56,809 bases of DNA from Clostridium sp. N3C (GCF_900095445.1 NZ_FMJL01000010.1:1-56809), one strand, 5' to 3'. Positions 8,782 to 18,495 are shown, numbered from the stretch's first letter. Program-made: numbers and translations. Notes: generated from the sequence alone by a model not told the origin.

Positions 8782-10227
8782 ATGAGATTGTTAGAGATAA
8801 TACTATTTGTGTTTGCAATAACTTATGCCATTTTATTTTATGTAGGATATTTTGAAAGGATTAAGAGAATTAGATATATTGGTATAATAGCTGCAATTTT
8901 CTTCTTGCTTCATAGGGTCACTGAAGGTACTCGGTGGCAGATGTATCCTATTTATTTCATATTTGTATTTATTATTATATTGTTTATTGTAGCTAATATT
9001 GATTTTGAAATCTTTAAAAGAATCTATGATAAAAAGGTTCTTAGAATATGTAGTATTATTGGGTTTACTATTTTAATATTTTTATCCGCAGTAGCTTCAT
9101 ATATGTTTCCTTTATACAATTTAATGAAGCCCAGTGGGCCTTATAAGATAGGAACCTTATCCTTTGATGCAGTAGATATGGAAAGAATATGGCTGGATAA
9201 GGACAATGATTATGGAGGAAGAAAAATTAGAATTCAACTATGGTATCCTTCAGACAAGGTGGAAGGATATGAGCCAAGTCCCTGGTTGGAGGAGGGAACT
9301 GAAGTAGCAGATTCTATAAGTCGATTGGTTGGTCTTCCTGAATTTTTATTAAGGCCTACTACCATGATAAAGTCTAATTCTTACAAGGGTGCACCTCTTA
9401 GTTTAACCAAGGAAAAGTATCCTATAGTAATTATATCTCATGGGTTGACAGGTCTCAGAAGTCTCCATACAGATTTGGCTGAGATGCTAGCAAGCAACGG
9501 ATATATTGTGGCGGCAATAGACCACACTAATGTGGCAGCAGTTACTGTATTTGATGATGGTGAAGCGGCATATCTTAATAGCCAGGTTCTTTCCCTTGGA
9601 GCAGATAGAGAAGTTTTTTTATCCGATGGATATAAAATAATGAACGTATATTCAGAGGATATATTGTTTACTATCGGTATCTTAGAAAAAATTAATTTAG
9701 ATCAAGAGTCAATGTTTGGAGGAAAGCTAGATTTGGCTTCTATTGGACTCATAGGACATTCTGCTGGAGGTGGAGCTGGAGTTTTAACTGCTCAAAGAGA
9801 CAAGAGAATCAAGGCTATAGTATCCTTTGATCCTTGGCTGGAACCTTTAAGCTCAAAAGCTATTAGCAAAGGGCTTAATATCCCTGCACTTTTCTTGAGA
9901 AGTGAGCAGTGGAAAACAGATCCTAACAATAAAAATCTAATTCCTCTCTTAAAAAGCAGTAAAGGCTACAGAGAATTGTATCAGATAAATGGAACAACAC
10001 ACTTGGATTTTACTATGATTTATATGTATTCTCCTTTAAGTAAACCCTATGGATATTCTGGAAAATTAGATGGCAGTAAAAATTCATTAATAAGGCAGGA
10101 TTTTGTTTTAAACTTTTTTAACGAGCATCTTCTGATTGAAGAAACTTCTATAGAATTAGATAATATATTAAGCAAGTATCCACAAGAAGTAGAAAAAATA
10201 GATTATCAAAAGGAAGAAAGTGAGTAA
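8782..10227 (+). CDS. Membrane-anchored alpha/beta hydrolase (PAF-acetylhydrolase/dienelactone-hydrolase-like)
   Basis: A 481-residue protein with four hydrophobic segments in the first 115 residues, then an extracytoplasmic-type alpha/beta hydrolase domain. Seen: nucleophile elbow G-H-S327-A-G-G, an upstream oxyanion-type HGLTG motif (VIISHGLTGLRS), an acid candidate in SFDPWLEP near residue 351, and H407 in GTTHLDF. This pattern fits platelet-activating-factor acetylhydrolase/chlorophyllase-like lipases and esterases. The substrate is unknown. The ribosome site (TAGGAAAA) is weak. It is flanked by the 14-base repeat AAGTGAGTAAAGGG. Confidence 0.75.
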   Translation: MRLLEIILFVFAITYAILFYVGYFERIKRIRYIGIIAAIFFLLHRVTEGTRWQMYPIYFIFVFIIILFIVANIDFEIFKRIYDKKVLRICSIIGFTILIFLSAVASYMFPLYNLMKPSGPYKIGTLSFDAVDMERIWLDKDNDYGGRKIRIQLWYPSDKVEGYEPSPWLEEGTEVADSISRLVGLPEFLLRPTTMIKSNSYKGAPLSLTKEKYPIVIISHGLTGLRSLHTDLAEMLASNGYIVAAIDHTNVAAVTVFDDGEAAYLNSQVLSLGADREVFLSDGYKIMNVYSEDILFTIGILEKINLDQESMFGGKLDLASIGLIGHSAGGGAGVLTAQRDKRIKAIVSFDPWLEPLSSKAISKGLNIPALFLRSEQWKTDPNNKNLIPLLKSSKGYRELYQINGTTHLDFTMIYMYSPLSKPYGYSGKLDGSKNSLIRQDFVLNFFNEHLLIEETSIELDNILSKYPQEVEKIDYQKEESE

Positions 10228-10230
10228 AGG

Positions 10231-10262
10231 GGCTTGTTCTTAGTGAAAGCTAAGAACAAGCC
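10231..10262. terminator. Hairpin between the hydrolase and the secA-like pseudogene
   Basis: GGCTTGTTCTTAG (10231-10243) and CTAAGAACAAGCC (10250-10262) form a perfect 13-bp stem with a 6-base loop, between convergent genes. No clear T run follows on either strand, so the terminator call rests on position and stem strength. Confidence 0.6.
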
Positions 10263-10292
10263 TAAATTTATTGGTGAATTTATTAAAAGTCT

Positions 10293-11480
10293 TTATTTCC
10301 TACTGCCTATAAATAATTTATTAAATTCGTATTCCGCAGCAAAGGTAAGCCAAGAAAAGAAATTGTTCATACCGCTTATTTTAACTAATCCTTTTAATAG
10401 TCCTAGAGTATTTTTAATAGAATCATCATTAACAAGATAGGTCCAAGTTGCTTCTGGTGCCTTTATCCTTTCTTTAAGCTCCTCAAAGGCTGATATGGAA
10501 AGCTCAACTTCTTTATAATCTTCTTTGATGGATTCTTCTATTTCTTCCTTGAGCGCTTTAAATTGCTCTATCAATTTTAATTGAAATTCCCTTAAAGGGT
10601 CTTTACCACCTATAGCGTTAAGGTGTATACCCTGGCGAAGATTGGCAACCTTATCAAGATAATCTGCCCAATGCTGATCCATATGAAATAATCTTAAATT
10701 TCTTTTAAAGGTTTCAATTTCCTCAGAGCTATATTTTGCTTTTAAGCTTTCGTATAACTTAGGATAATCCTTTTCTAGGATTTCATCTTTAAGTCCACCT
10801 AGTTTTTTTATTTTTTCTCTATTATTGCCCTCAGGTCCTCCTAATAATATGTCAACTCCTCGTCCTGCCATATTGGTTGAAACCGTTACAGCGCCTAAAA
10901 CTCCAGCATTCTCAATAATATGAGCTTCCAACTCATCATTTTTAGCGTTTAGTACCTGACAGCTAATGCCTACTTCTTCTAAGAGTTTAGCTAGCTGATC
11001 TGATTCTTTAACGCTGCTAGTACCTATAAGTATTGGCTGTCCAGTGGAATGTACTTTTTTGATTTCTTCAATTAGAGCTTTATATTTAGCCTCTTTGTGA
11101 GTAAATACATAAGGTGGATAATCTATCCTATATAGGTCCCATCCAAAGGGCATCTCTTTTAGCTAGATAATCGTTGAAGGTAAGAATGTGTACGCCCTTT
11201 TTATATAGACTGTGTAGATATGATGGGAATACGGCAGTAAATGTTTTTCCTTCACCAGTATTCATCTCTATAATGTTTTTATTGTTTAGTGCAATAGCTC
11301 CTAACAGCTGTACATCATAGACATTAAAGCCTAGAGTTCTCCTTATTGCTTCCTTAACTAGGGCGTAGGCTTTTACAAGAAGGGTGTTAGAATCGGATCC
11401 AGTTAAAGCTTCTTCTTTTAATTTGCTAGATTCCAATAATAAATCTTCACTACTTAAGCTGGTTAAGTCAATTTTTTTTT
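10293..11480 (-). pseudogene. Decayed secA-like translocase ATPase gene with internal deletion
   Basis: SecA is the ATPase motor of protein export; this copy cannot be functional. Seen: the 5' part (about 11480-11128) encodes Walker [17 protein letters not shown] and [16 protein letters not shown], then stops. The 3' part resumes in another frame at the same spot (RIDYPPYVFTHKEAKYK, then GTSSVKESDQLAKLL, VSTNMAGRGVDILLGG, the scaffold and wing helices) and runs to 10293. By comparison with SecA, roughly 230-250 residues (the rest of nucleotide domain 1, including the Walker B region, plus the peptide-crosslinking domain) are missing at the joint near 11130. The 5' end also lacks a start; a run of nine A on the coding strand (near 11472-11480) separates VEDIKK from [10 protein letters not shown] in different frames. 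Probably an accessory SecA2-type paralogue. Confidence 0.88.
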
Positions 11481-11720
11481 ATATCTTCCACTATTTTTTA
11501 TACTTATTTATTAGGCTAGCTTTTGTATGCATAAATTCTCTTCTCCTTACATTTATATATAGAATTTTAAAGTTTTTACTTACTTTATACAACTGTTATT
11601 ATATATGTTTATGGATAATATAAGCGATTGATAAATAATGAAAAGTTCGTTCAAAGGTCTATATATTTCGTAGTATATAACAAATAATACATTTAATCAT
11701 AGCTTATAGGGAGGTTTTTT

Positions 11721-12008
11721 ATGTTAAGGTTGTTAGGGATAATCATCTTAGTTATTATAGTTTCAACTTCTATAACTTTCTGTCTTAATAGACTTTTTAA
11801 GAAATATAAGTTTATTAAATATATTCCTTCTATAATGAGTTTTATAATTATGGCAAATAGCATCATCATTGCTATGGGAAATAAGGGGGAAGGTTTTAAG
11901 GATTTGGCTGCTATTATAATTGCATTGATGTGTTTTGCTGCTACAGTATCGGGGGGACTAACAGCTCTATATATAGATTTTATATATTTTAAATTGAGAT
12001 CAAAATAA
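11721..12008 (+). CDS. Small membrane protein of unknown function
   Basis: A 95-residue protein with three predicted hydrophobic segments (about residues 3-22, 35-52 and 62-88) and little else. TAGGGAGG before the ATG is a strong ribosome site, which supports it as a real gene. No family recognised. It lies between the secA-like pseudogene and the secreted-protein/ABC locus; a link to either is not shown. Confidence 0.6.
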   Translation: MLRLLGIIILVIIVSTSITFCLNRLFKKYKFIKYIPSIMSFIIMANSIIIAMGNKGEGFKDLAAIIIALMCFAATVSGGLTALYIDFIYFKLRSK

Positions 12009-12178
12009 ATTCAATAAGCATTTAAATTAATAAAGCAAAGTAAGAGATTGAAAGTTTTTTATTAATGTATTTAATAATTTTTATCAATTTTAATTTAGAA
12101 ATAATAGTTGTGTTAAGAATTGCTTATTAGCGAATTGTAACAACAAAAGGGTTTGAAGATAAAAAAAACAAATAATGG

Positions 12179-12207
12179 TTGTAATTGGAAGTGATTGCTG
12201 GTATAAT
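12179..12207 (+). promoter_or_regulatory. Sigma-A promoter for the small secreted protein
   Basis: TTGTAA (12179-12184), a 17-base spacer and TATAAT (12202-12207), with TG one base before the -10 box (extended -10). It lies about 95 bases before the start codon at 12304, leaving a 5' leader of roughly 90 bases. Confidence 0.75.
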
Positions 12208-12303
12208 ATGTATGTAGGCCAAGCTTGTCTTACTATTTTTAAAAATTTTCAAATTTTTTTAATGGACTAAATTTATAAATTAAAGTATGGAAGGGAGATT
12301 AAA

Positions 12304-12688
12304 ATGAAAAAAAGGAATTGTTAAAGCTTTGCTTTGCACAACTTTAATAGCATCATTTCCAGTTGCTGCTTTTGCAGAAACATGGTATAGCTCAGACATA
12401 ACATTACCTAGAACAGGAAGTTGGACAACTGTAACTAGAGAGGCAACTGCTAATACACAAAAAACAAAGGTTACTAATAACAAGTATGATGTTAATGCAA
12501 GAATATTAAATTCTGGTGGAAAAGCTTTAAGTGATTATAAAAAGCACCAAAATGAAGGTAACGATGATTATGGCATAGAAATTGAACATAAAACTGGTAC
12601 TGCTAAAGGCGATAAAATTAAGGCTGAATTTAAAACAACTGCAGTTAATTACAGAACAACAACTGCTACTTTAAGCTGGAGACCATAG
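12304..12688 (+). pseudogene. Small secreted protein, signal peptide broken by an A-tract frameshift
   Basis: GGAAGGGAG is well placed before the ATG at 12304, but the reading is ATG-AAA-AAA-AGG-AAT-TGT-TAA and stops. Dropping one A (or adding two) in the seven-A run restores MKKGIVKALLCTTLIASFPV, then AAFAETW with a clear cleavage site, and about 105 mature residues to LSWRP. The mature part is polar, rich in Thr, Lys and Asn, likely beta-structured (TGSWTTVTREAT, TTATLSWRP), with no cysteines. I do not recognise the family. A four-gene ABC transporter operon follows. It could be an exported peptide, bacteriocin-like or toxin-like, handled by that transporter; this is inference. The frameshift may be a sequencing error. 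Confidence 0.6.
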
Positions 12689-12703
12689 ACATAAGTATTT
12701 AAA

Positions 12704-12746
12704 ACTAGATGCCCACAGTTAATTAAAAATTGTGGGTGTCTAGCTT
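12704..12746 (+). terminator. Hairpin between the secreted protein and the ABC operon
   Basis: CTAGATGCCCACA pairs with TGTGGGTGTCTAG (with wobble pairs) around a 12-base AT loop, then CTTT. It may end or attenuate transcription, letting a minor share read into the ABC genes. Confidence 0.6.
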
Positions 12747-12810
12747 TAACATTATATAGTAGAAAAAATCCTCTTGCTTAAGCAATATAGATTTTTAAGG
12801 AGAGTATGAC

Positions 12811-13500
12811 ATGAGAAAAGATGAAAATATATTAGTAATAAAAGGTTTAGAAAAAAGTTTTAAAGGACAACTGATATTACAAGATGTCAATTTGTCTATT
12901 TCGAAAGGTGAAATTGTAGGTATTGTTGGAAGTAATGGATCAGGAAAGACAACTTTATTAAAACTCATTTTGGGATTAAGTTATCCAGAAAAAGGTGACA
13001 TTATGGTGAGAGGGAAAAGAGTTTTTCCAGGTCTTTTAGGGGATTTACCTACTAGGGTTGGTGCCCTTATTGAAAATCCTACATTTTTGCCCCAATTTTC
13101 TGGCATAAAAAACCTGACTATGCTTGCTTCAATTAGAAAGGAAATAGGTAAAAGTGATATTGAAAATGCAATGAAAGAGATGGGGTTAGATCCAAATAAT
13201 AAAAAAGCCGTATCAAAGTATTCCTTAGGCATGAGGCAAAGATTAGGTATAGCGCAAGCTATAATGGAAAAGCCAGAGTTAGTACTTTTTGATGAACCTA
13301 CAAATGGATTAGATTCAGATGGTGTTGAACTATTTTCTAAAGTAGTAAATAGGATGAAAGCTGAGGGCGTAAGTTTTATTATTGTATCACATAGAAAGGA
13401 TGAGATAGATAGCTTATGTGATACTATATATAAAATTGAAAATAGAGGCTTACATAAGGTGAATGAATATCCTGCTTCTTTCAAGGAGAATGTTGAATGA
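12811..13500 (+). CDS. ABC transporter ATP-binding protein
   Basis: Cytoplasmic ATPase subunit, 229 residues, short form typical of bacteriocin-immunity and lantibiotic-type exporters. Seen: Walker A GSNGSGKTT (about 39-47), signature YSLGMRQRLG, Walker B LVLFDEPTNGLD and switch histidine IIVSHRKDE. AAGGAG before the ATG. Its stop overlaps the ATG of the next gene as ATGA (13497-13500), so the ATPase and first permease are translationally coupled. First gene of a four-gene transporter operon downstream of the small secreted protein. Confidence 0.92.
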   Translation: MRKDENILVIKGLEKSFKGQLILQDVNLSISKGEIVGIVGSNGSGKTTLLKLILGLSYPEKGDIMVRGKRVFPGLLGDLPTRVGALIENPTFLPQFSGIKNLTMLASIRKEIGKSDIENAMKEMGLDPNNKKAVSKYSLGMRQRLGIAQAIMEKPELVLFDEPTNGLDSDGVELFSKVVNRMKAEGVSFIIVSHRKDEIDSLCDTIYKIENRGLHKVNEYPASFKENVE

Positions 13501-14330
13501 TTAGTTTTAACTTGAAAAAGTATTTTTATTGCTCAAGAAAGAAGTGGCTTATTGCTATTATAGTTTTATTAGTATTAGCGGTGATTTTAAAATATATAGT
13601 AGGCTATGATTTTTTACCTGTTGGTAAACAACTAACCTTATGGGATTATATATTTGCCTCTTTATCTTACCCATTTGCTATGTTATTAGTTATTCCTTTG
13701 TTATATTGCTACTTAGTAGCGGATATTATAACAAAGGATTATGAGGGAGGATATGTGACATTTTTGTTGTCTAGATCATCCTGTAGATTAGAGTATTTTT
13801 TATCAAAGGTCATAATTATTTTTGTTACATCGAATATATTCTTTTTCATATATCTAATGATATTATTTCTAGTTGGGTTGATATATGGAATTCCTTCTAA
13901 TGGTGCTTCTTATTTTACAGTAACAAGTACTATTTTGGAATCTGGTGGTACAATTTTTAATGCAATTATTATGCAATATAGTTTGTTTGTGACCTTATTA
14001 TATTTATTAGGTATATTATCAGTAACTGTTTCACTAATATTTAATAAGTCTCTATATAGCTATATTTTTATAGCAGGTCTCATTTTGCATGGCCACAATA
14101 CGGTATTTAATAATCATAATAATTTACCATATTCACCTTTAGCTCAAGGAATCATGTCCTTTCATTATCCATTTTATTATCGAGGGTTGAATAATATGAC
14201 AGAGATAAGCGAATCAATACAGAGATTTAGTATAGGATATTCTATAGTATATCTTTCATTACTTTTGTTTGTTTTTTTTCTAGTTGGATTTATTAGAATT
14301 AGAACTATGAATTTATTTCTGAAGGATTGA
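13497..14330 (+). CDS. ABC-2 type permease, first of three
   Basis: A 277-residue membrane protein with about six hydrophobic segments and an ABC-2 layout: IVLLVLAVILKYIVGY near the N-terminus, then the LVADIITKDYEGGYVTFLLSRS loop typical of ABC-2 permeases, and further membrane pairs. Overlaps the ATPase stop by four bases. Together with the next two genes it probably forms the membrane part of one exporter or immunity pump. Substrate unknown. Confidence 0.8.
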   Translation: MISFNLKKYFYCSRKKWLIAIIVLLVLAVILKYIVGYDFLPVGKQLTLWDYIFASLSYPFAMLLVIPLLYCYLVADIITKDYEGGYVTFLLSRSSCRLEYFLSKVIIIFVTSNIFFFIYLMILFLVGLIYGIPSNGASYFTVTSTILESGGTIFNAIIMQYSLFVTLLYLLGILSVTVSLIFNKSLYSYIFIAGLILHGHNTVFNNHNNLPYSPLAQGIMSFHYPFYYRGLNNMTEISESIQRFSIGYSIVYLSLLLFVFFLVGFIRIRTMNLFLKD

Positions 14331-14336
14331 TAAGTT

Positions 14337-15149
14337 ATGGGTACGTTAATTCTTAATGAATTATATGTATGTATAAATAAGAAAACTATATATATTTGGC
14401 TTTTAATACAGTTTGTTATTCTTTGCCCCATTTATTTTGTATATAGCAGTAGTAGTTCTGAAGGAATAGAGGCTACAACTTTAGAGGCAGCTTTAAATGT
14501 TTTTGGGGGGCTTTCTAAAAAACATACTATTCTTTCCTTAGCGTTTTGGTTAAGCATAATAGTTATGTTAATGATAATATCTTATAATATTACAAACGTA
14601 TTATATGGCTTTGATGTAATGCTAATAACAAGGTGTGGTTCAAAAACCAAGTGGTGGCTTTCAAAGGTCATAGCCATCATAATAATTAATGTTATTTATT
14701 CTTTAGTTGTAATAGTATCAACTAAAGCAATATCAATTATATTCTTAAAGAATGTTGATCAATTATCTCCATATAGCCAGATATATTATGAACATATTTA
14801 TGAATCTAGTATTAGTCCAGTTTATCTGAAGATATGTGTTATAGCCATATTAATCACTGGTTTTATGGCTATAAATACTTTATTTCAGAATTTTAATATA
14901 ATATTTTTTAACAGTAGTAAAGCTTATGTATGTGCACTAATAGTGTCTATATTCCTTTTAGCGCTATATTCTAAAGGTGCTATTCCAAGATGGATGTCAC
15001 CTTTAAATTATCCATCAATATTAGATTTAGATGGTGATAAAGATATATATTTGCACAGCATTATATTCAATCTTGTTTTGACCTTGTTCAACATAATTAT
15101 AGGTCTAATAATTATTAATAGGAAAGATTATAAGTCTTTACATAATTAA
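14337..15149 (+). CDS. ABC-2 type permease-like membrane protein, second of three
   Basis: A 270-residue protein with about six membrane segments (IWLLIQFVILCPIYFVY, WLSIIVMLMIISYNI, IIVIIINVIYSLVVIVST-like stretches and a C-terminal pair). The MLITRCGSKTKWWLSKV loop fits a permease of the ABC-2 kind. It begins six bases after the preceding stop, which supports a single operon. Sequence similarity to its neighbours looks low, so the three membrane proteins may form a mixed complex. Confidence 0.72.
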   Translation: MGTLILNELYVCINKKTIYIWLLIQFVILCPIYFVYSSSSSEGIEATTLEAALNVFGGLSKKHTILSLAFWLSIIVMLMIISYNITNVLYGFDVMLITRCGSKTKWWLSKVIAIIIINVIYSLVVIVSTKAISIIFLKNVDQLSPYSQIYYEHIYESSISPVYLKICVIAILITGFMAINTLFQNFNIIFFNSSKAYVCALIVSIFLLALYSKGAIPRWMSPLNYPSILDLDGDKDIYLHSIIFNLVLTLFNIIIGLIIINRKDYKSLHN

Positions 15150-15168
15150 ATTGATAAGGAGAAAAGAT

Positions 15169-16032
15169 ATGTTTTGGAACTTTCTTAAGATAGAAGTAAA
15201 AAAAATAATTTGCAGAATGCAAACTTTAATAGCTTTTATTTTATTTATTGGTGCTTATATACATATATCAACTTTGGATAAAATGGATATACCCAACCAT
15301 GATGCATATCCTAAAATTTTAATTTTAGAAGGTAGCAATCCCTTTATTAGTTATTTAAAAGCATTAGCAGGTAGTATTAACAGCTATATGCCTTTAATAT
15401 TGCCTCTAATAATTCTTCTAATAGTAGCGGACTCTTTATTTACAGATTATAGGACCGGTTTTTTTCAGCTAAACTTATCAAGGATTTCATACAAAAAATA
15501 TATTAAGTATAAGGTTTTATCAGTGTCGGTAATATCTTTTCTAGTAACCTTTGTATTTCAAATTATAGCTTTTATATATTCTTTAGCTACTAGTCCATAT
15601 CATTTACCTACTAAAGCAGTAGAAGATATAATGGCTCCTGAATTAGAAAGAGGATTATATATAAATCATCCATACCTATATATTTTTCTGGTAGCATTAA
15701 TCATAGGTCTGGTGGCTATGGTGGTATCAATGATGGGAATTATATCATCTAATATATTTAAGAGTACTTTTTCCGTACTTGGTGGACCTTGGATAGCATA
15801 TTTAATTATTGGAGAAGGTTTAATAGTTATAGCATCTGAAATTAGTATGCTCCTATACGATTTTAGTCCTTTAAATATGATAGGACCGATTATTTTTGAT
15901 GGAGGCTATAGCTTTATACAGGTTTTTGCTTATTGGATTATTTTATTTCTTTTACTTTCTTTTATTGCTTATAAGTTATCTGTTAAAAGATTTCTTAGTG
16001 GATATGAAGTTAAGCAGAAGGTAGCAGTATAA
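15169..16032 (+). CDS. ABC-2 type permease, third of three
   Basis: A 287-residue permease with six or so membrane segments and the ABC-2 loop VADSLFTDYRTGFFQLNLSR after the second membrane pair. A TTG at 15151 is in frame, but AAGGAG at 15156-15161 places the start at the ATG at 15169. Last gene of the transporter operon; a strong terminator follows. The combination of one ATPase with three permeases is seen in lantibiotic-immunity (LanFEG-like) and related exporters, but no modification or processing genes are nearby. Confidence 0.8.
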   Translation: MFWNFLKIEVKKIICRMQTLIAFILFIGAYIHISTLDKMDIPNHDAYPKILILEGSNPFISYLKALAGSINSYMPLILPLIILLIVADSLFTDYRTGFFQLNLSRISYKKYIKYKVLSVSVISFLVTFVFQIIAFIYSLATSPYHLPTKAVEDIMAPELERGLYINHPYLYIFLVALIIGLVAMVVSMMGIISSNIFKSTFSVLGGPWIAYLIIGEGLIVIASEISMLLYDFSPLNMIGPIIFDGGYSFIQVFAYWIILFLLLSFIAYKLSVKRFLSGYEVKQKVAV

Positions 16033-16075
16033 AAATTTAATTTAGTTAAGTAAATTAAAAATGTATTCATAAAGA

Positions 16076-16120
16076 AAATACAGGAGACATTTCCTTATGA
16101 AATGACCTCCTGTATTTTTA
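16076..16120. terminator. Bidirectional terminator between the ABC operon and glgP
   Basis: AAAATACAGGAG, inner CATTTC, loop, GAAATG, then CTCCTGTATTTT: a long nearly perfect stem with A and T runs on both sides, between convergent genes. Confidence 0.9.
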
Positions 16121-16157
16121 TTTTAGATATTACTTGACTAATAAAGTCTCGGAGTTT

Positions 16158-18413
16158 TTATAAACGCCAAATATCCTCATCGTACTGAGCTATAGTTCTA
16201 TCAGAGGAGAAGAATCCTGCCTTTGCAGTGTTAACAAGCATCTTCTTGCTCCAAGCTTTTCTGTCTTCGTAATCTGCGAAAGCTTTTTCCTTTGTAGCTA
16301 TATAATCCTTTAGGTCAAGAAGAGCCATGAACCAGTCTTTGTTTATAAGATCCTTGTATAGTCTGCCTAGGTTCTCTGGATCTCCTATTTGGATTAGTTC
16401 TTTGCTTACTATGAAGTCTACCAATTCTTGAACTTGAGTATCGTTGTTGTAAATATCTCTTGGGTTGTAAGCATTTTTTGCATAAAGGTCAATTACTTCT
16501 TCGCTGGACTTACCAAAGATGTAGATATTGTCATCGCCAACGCAGTCGTGAATTTCAACGTTAGCTCCATCCATAGTTCCTAGTGTTATTGCTCCGTTTA
16601 ACATAAACTTCATGTTTCCAGTTCCGCTAGCTTCCTTAGAAGCAAGTGAAATTTGCTCGGATACATCACAAGCAGGAATTAATTTTGAAGCCTTTGTTAC
16701 GTTATAGTTTTCAACCATTACAACCTTTAAGTATGGGCTTACTTCAGGATCGTTGTTTATAAGCTGTTGTAAGCAAAGAATTAGGTGAATAATATCCTTT
16801 GCAATTACATAAGCAGGAGCAGCCTTAGCACCGAATAGTACAGTGATTGGTCTAGCTGGTTTGTTACCTGCCTTGATTTGCTTATACTTGTAGATTACAT
16901 ATAAGGCATTCATCTGTTGACGCTTATATTCATGAAGTCTCTTAATTTGAACATCGAATATAGAATTTACATCTATATCAACATTTTCTGTTTCCTTTAA
17001 GTATTTAGCTAAAGCTACCTTGTTATTGTGCTTTATAGCTAATATTTTATCAAGAACTGCATCATCATCTATATAATTTAATAGGTATTCAAGCTTTGAA
17101 GCATCTTTCTTCCAGCCATGTCCTATAGTTTCTGTAATGAAATTGGACAATTCAGGGTTGCAGTGCATAAGCCATCTTCTGAAAGTAATACCATTAGTCT
17201 TGTTATTAAACTTTTCAGGATATATTTTGTAGAAGTTATTTAATTCAGAATCCTTTAATATATCAGTATGTAGAGCTGCAACACCGTTTACGCTAAATCC
17301 ATAATGAATATCCATATGTGCCATGTGAACAAGATTGTTTTTAATGATTGCTACAGACTCATCATTATACTTTTCTTTTACTCTTCTATCTAATTCATAT
17401 ATGATAGGCATTAAGTGTGGTACAACCTGTTCTAAATAGTGTATAGGCCATTTTTCTAATGCTTCAGCTAATATAGTATGGTTAGTGTAAGCACAAGTAT
17501 TTGAAACTATGTTGATAGCATCATCCATGCTGATTCCTCTAGATGTAAGAATTCTGATAAGTTCTGGTATAACTAGTGATGGATGAGTATCGTTAATTTG
17601 AATTACTACGTGTTTGTCTAAGTTACGTAAGTCGAATCCTTTTTCGTCCATTTCCTTTACAATAAGCTGTGCACCACTGCTTACCATAAAGTACTGTTGA
17701 TATACACGTAATAGTCTTCCTGCATCGTCACTGTCATCAGGATACAAGAATAAAGTAAGGTTACGTGGAATATCTCTCTTGTCAAAGTTTATACCTTCAC
17801 CAACAAGAGATTCATCTACAGTTTCAACATCAAATAGGTGAAGCTTGTTTACTCCGTTATCATATCCTACTACATCGATGTCGTATAGTCTTGATTTTAC
17901 ACTGAAACCTCCGAAATTAACATCGAAGCAAGTTTCAGTTTTTTCTAACCAGTTTCTATCAGTAATCCAAGGATTTTTTTCTTCTGTTTGCTTATTGTTC
18001 TTAAATACCTGCTGGAATAAACCATAATGGTAGTTTAGTCCGATACCATCTCCATTTAATCCTAAAGTAGCAATGGAATCCAAGAAACAAGCTGCAAGTC
18101 TTCCAAGACCACCGTTTCCAAGAGATGGTTCTAATTCTACTTCTTCAATTTCTGTTAGGTCTTTTCCTGCTTCTGCTAGGATTTGTTTGATTTCATCATA
18201 AATCTTTAAGTTAATTAAGTTATTAGAAAGTAATTTTCCAATAAGGAACTCAGCGGAAATATAATAAAGCTTTCTGTTTCCATCAATCTGTCTTTGCTCC
18301 TTGATCATATCTTTAGTGAGCTTTAATAAGGCGCTGAAAAGTTCCTCATTGTTGCAACTAGCAATGTCTTTTCCAAACATTTCATTTACAAGGTTATTTA
18401 ATCTCTCTTTCAT
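16158..18413 (-). CDS. glgP: Glycogen/alpha-glucan phosphorylase
   Basis: Releases glucose-1-phosphate from glycogen or maltodextrin. Seen: 751 residues from the ATG at 18413; [17 protein letters not shown] near the N-terminus and the pyridoxal-phosphate lysine K602 in [14 protein letters not shown]. An in-frame GTG at 18455 exists, but GGAGAAGAGG sits just before 18413. It is somewhat shorter than the usual 800 or more residues yet has all core blocks. glgA, glgB and glgC are not adjacent. A ROK glucokinase and GH31 glucosidase at 43.6-47 kb may share the carbon route. Confidence 0.95.
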   Translation of the reverse strand: MKERLNNLVNEMFGKDIASCNNEELFSALLKLTKDMIKEQRQIDGNRKLYYISAEFLIGKLLSNNLINLKIYDEIKQILAEAGKDLTEIEEVELEPSLGNGGLGRLAACFLDSIATLGLNGDGIGLNYHYGLFQQVFKNNKQTEEKNPWITDRNWLEKTETCFDVNFGGFSVKSRLYDIDVVGYDNGVNKLHLFDVETVDESLVGEGINFDKRDIPRNLTLFLYPDDSDDAGRLLRVYQQYFMVSSGAQLIVKEMDEKGFDLRNLDKHVVIQINDTHPSLVIPELIRILTSRGISMDDAINIVSNTCAYTNHTILAEALEKWPIHYLEQVVPHLMPIIYELDRRVKEKYNDESVAIIKNNLVHMAHMDIHYGFSVNGVAALHTDILKDSELNNFYKIYPEKFNNKTNGITFRRWLMHCNPELSNFITETIGHGWKKDASKLEYLLNYIDDDAVLDKILAIKHNNKVALAKYLKETENVDIDVNSIFDVQIKRLHEYKRQQMNALYVIYKYKQIKAGNKPARPITVLFGAKAAPAYVIAKDIIHLILCLQQLINNDPEVSPYLKVVMVENYNVTKASKLIPACDVSEQISLASKEASGTGNMKFMLNGAITLGTMDGANVEIHDCVGDDNIYIFGKSSEEVIDLYAKNAYNPRDIYNNDTQVQELVDFIVSKELIQIGDPENLGRLYKDLINKDWFMALLDLKDYIATKEKAFADYEDRKAWSKKMLVNTAKAGFFSSDRTIAQYDEDIWRL

Positions 18414-18440
18414 AGCCTCTTCTCCATTTATATAATATTT

Positions 18441-18458
18441 TGTGTGTCTCTGCACACA
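18441..18458. repeat. Small palindrome in the glgP 5' leader
   Basis: TGTGTG (18441-18446) and CACACA (18453-18458) flank six bases. It lies between the glgP -10 box and the start codon, so it would be in the mRNA leader or act as an operator. No regulator assigned. Confidence 0.35.
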
Positions 18459-18465
18459 CCTTATT

Positions 18466-18495
18466 ATTATACTACAAAACCTGCCAAAGTTTCAA
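18466..18495 (-). promoter_or_regulatory. Sigma-A promoter for glgP
   Basis: On the minus strand: TTGAAA (18495-18490), an 18-base spacer and TATAAT (18471-18466). It lies about 53 bases before the glgP start codon. Confidence 0.75.

Noticed and set aside
10234..10440. Plus-strand frame after the hydrolase
   Set aside because: It is the antisense of the secA-like C-terminus and starts inside a terminator-like hairpin.
12304..12688. Assignment of the secreted protein as lactococcin 972
   Set aside because: The gene layout is similar but the mature sequence does not show that family's pattern as I know it, so no family name is given.
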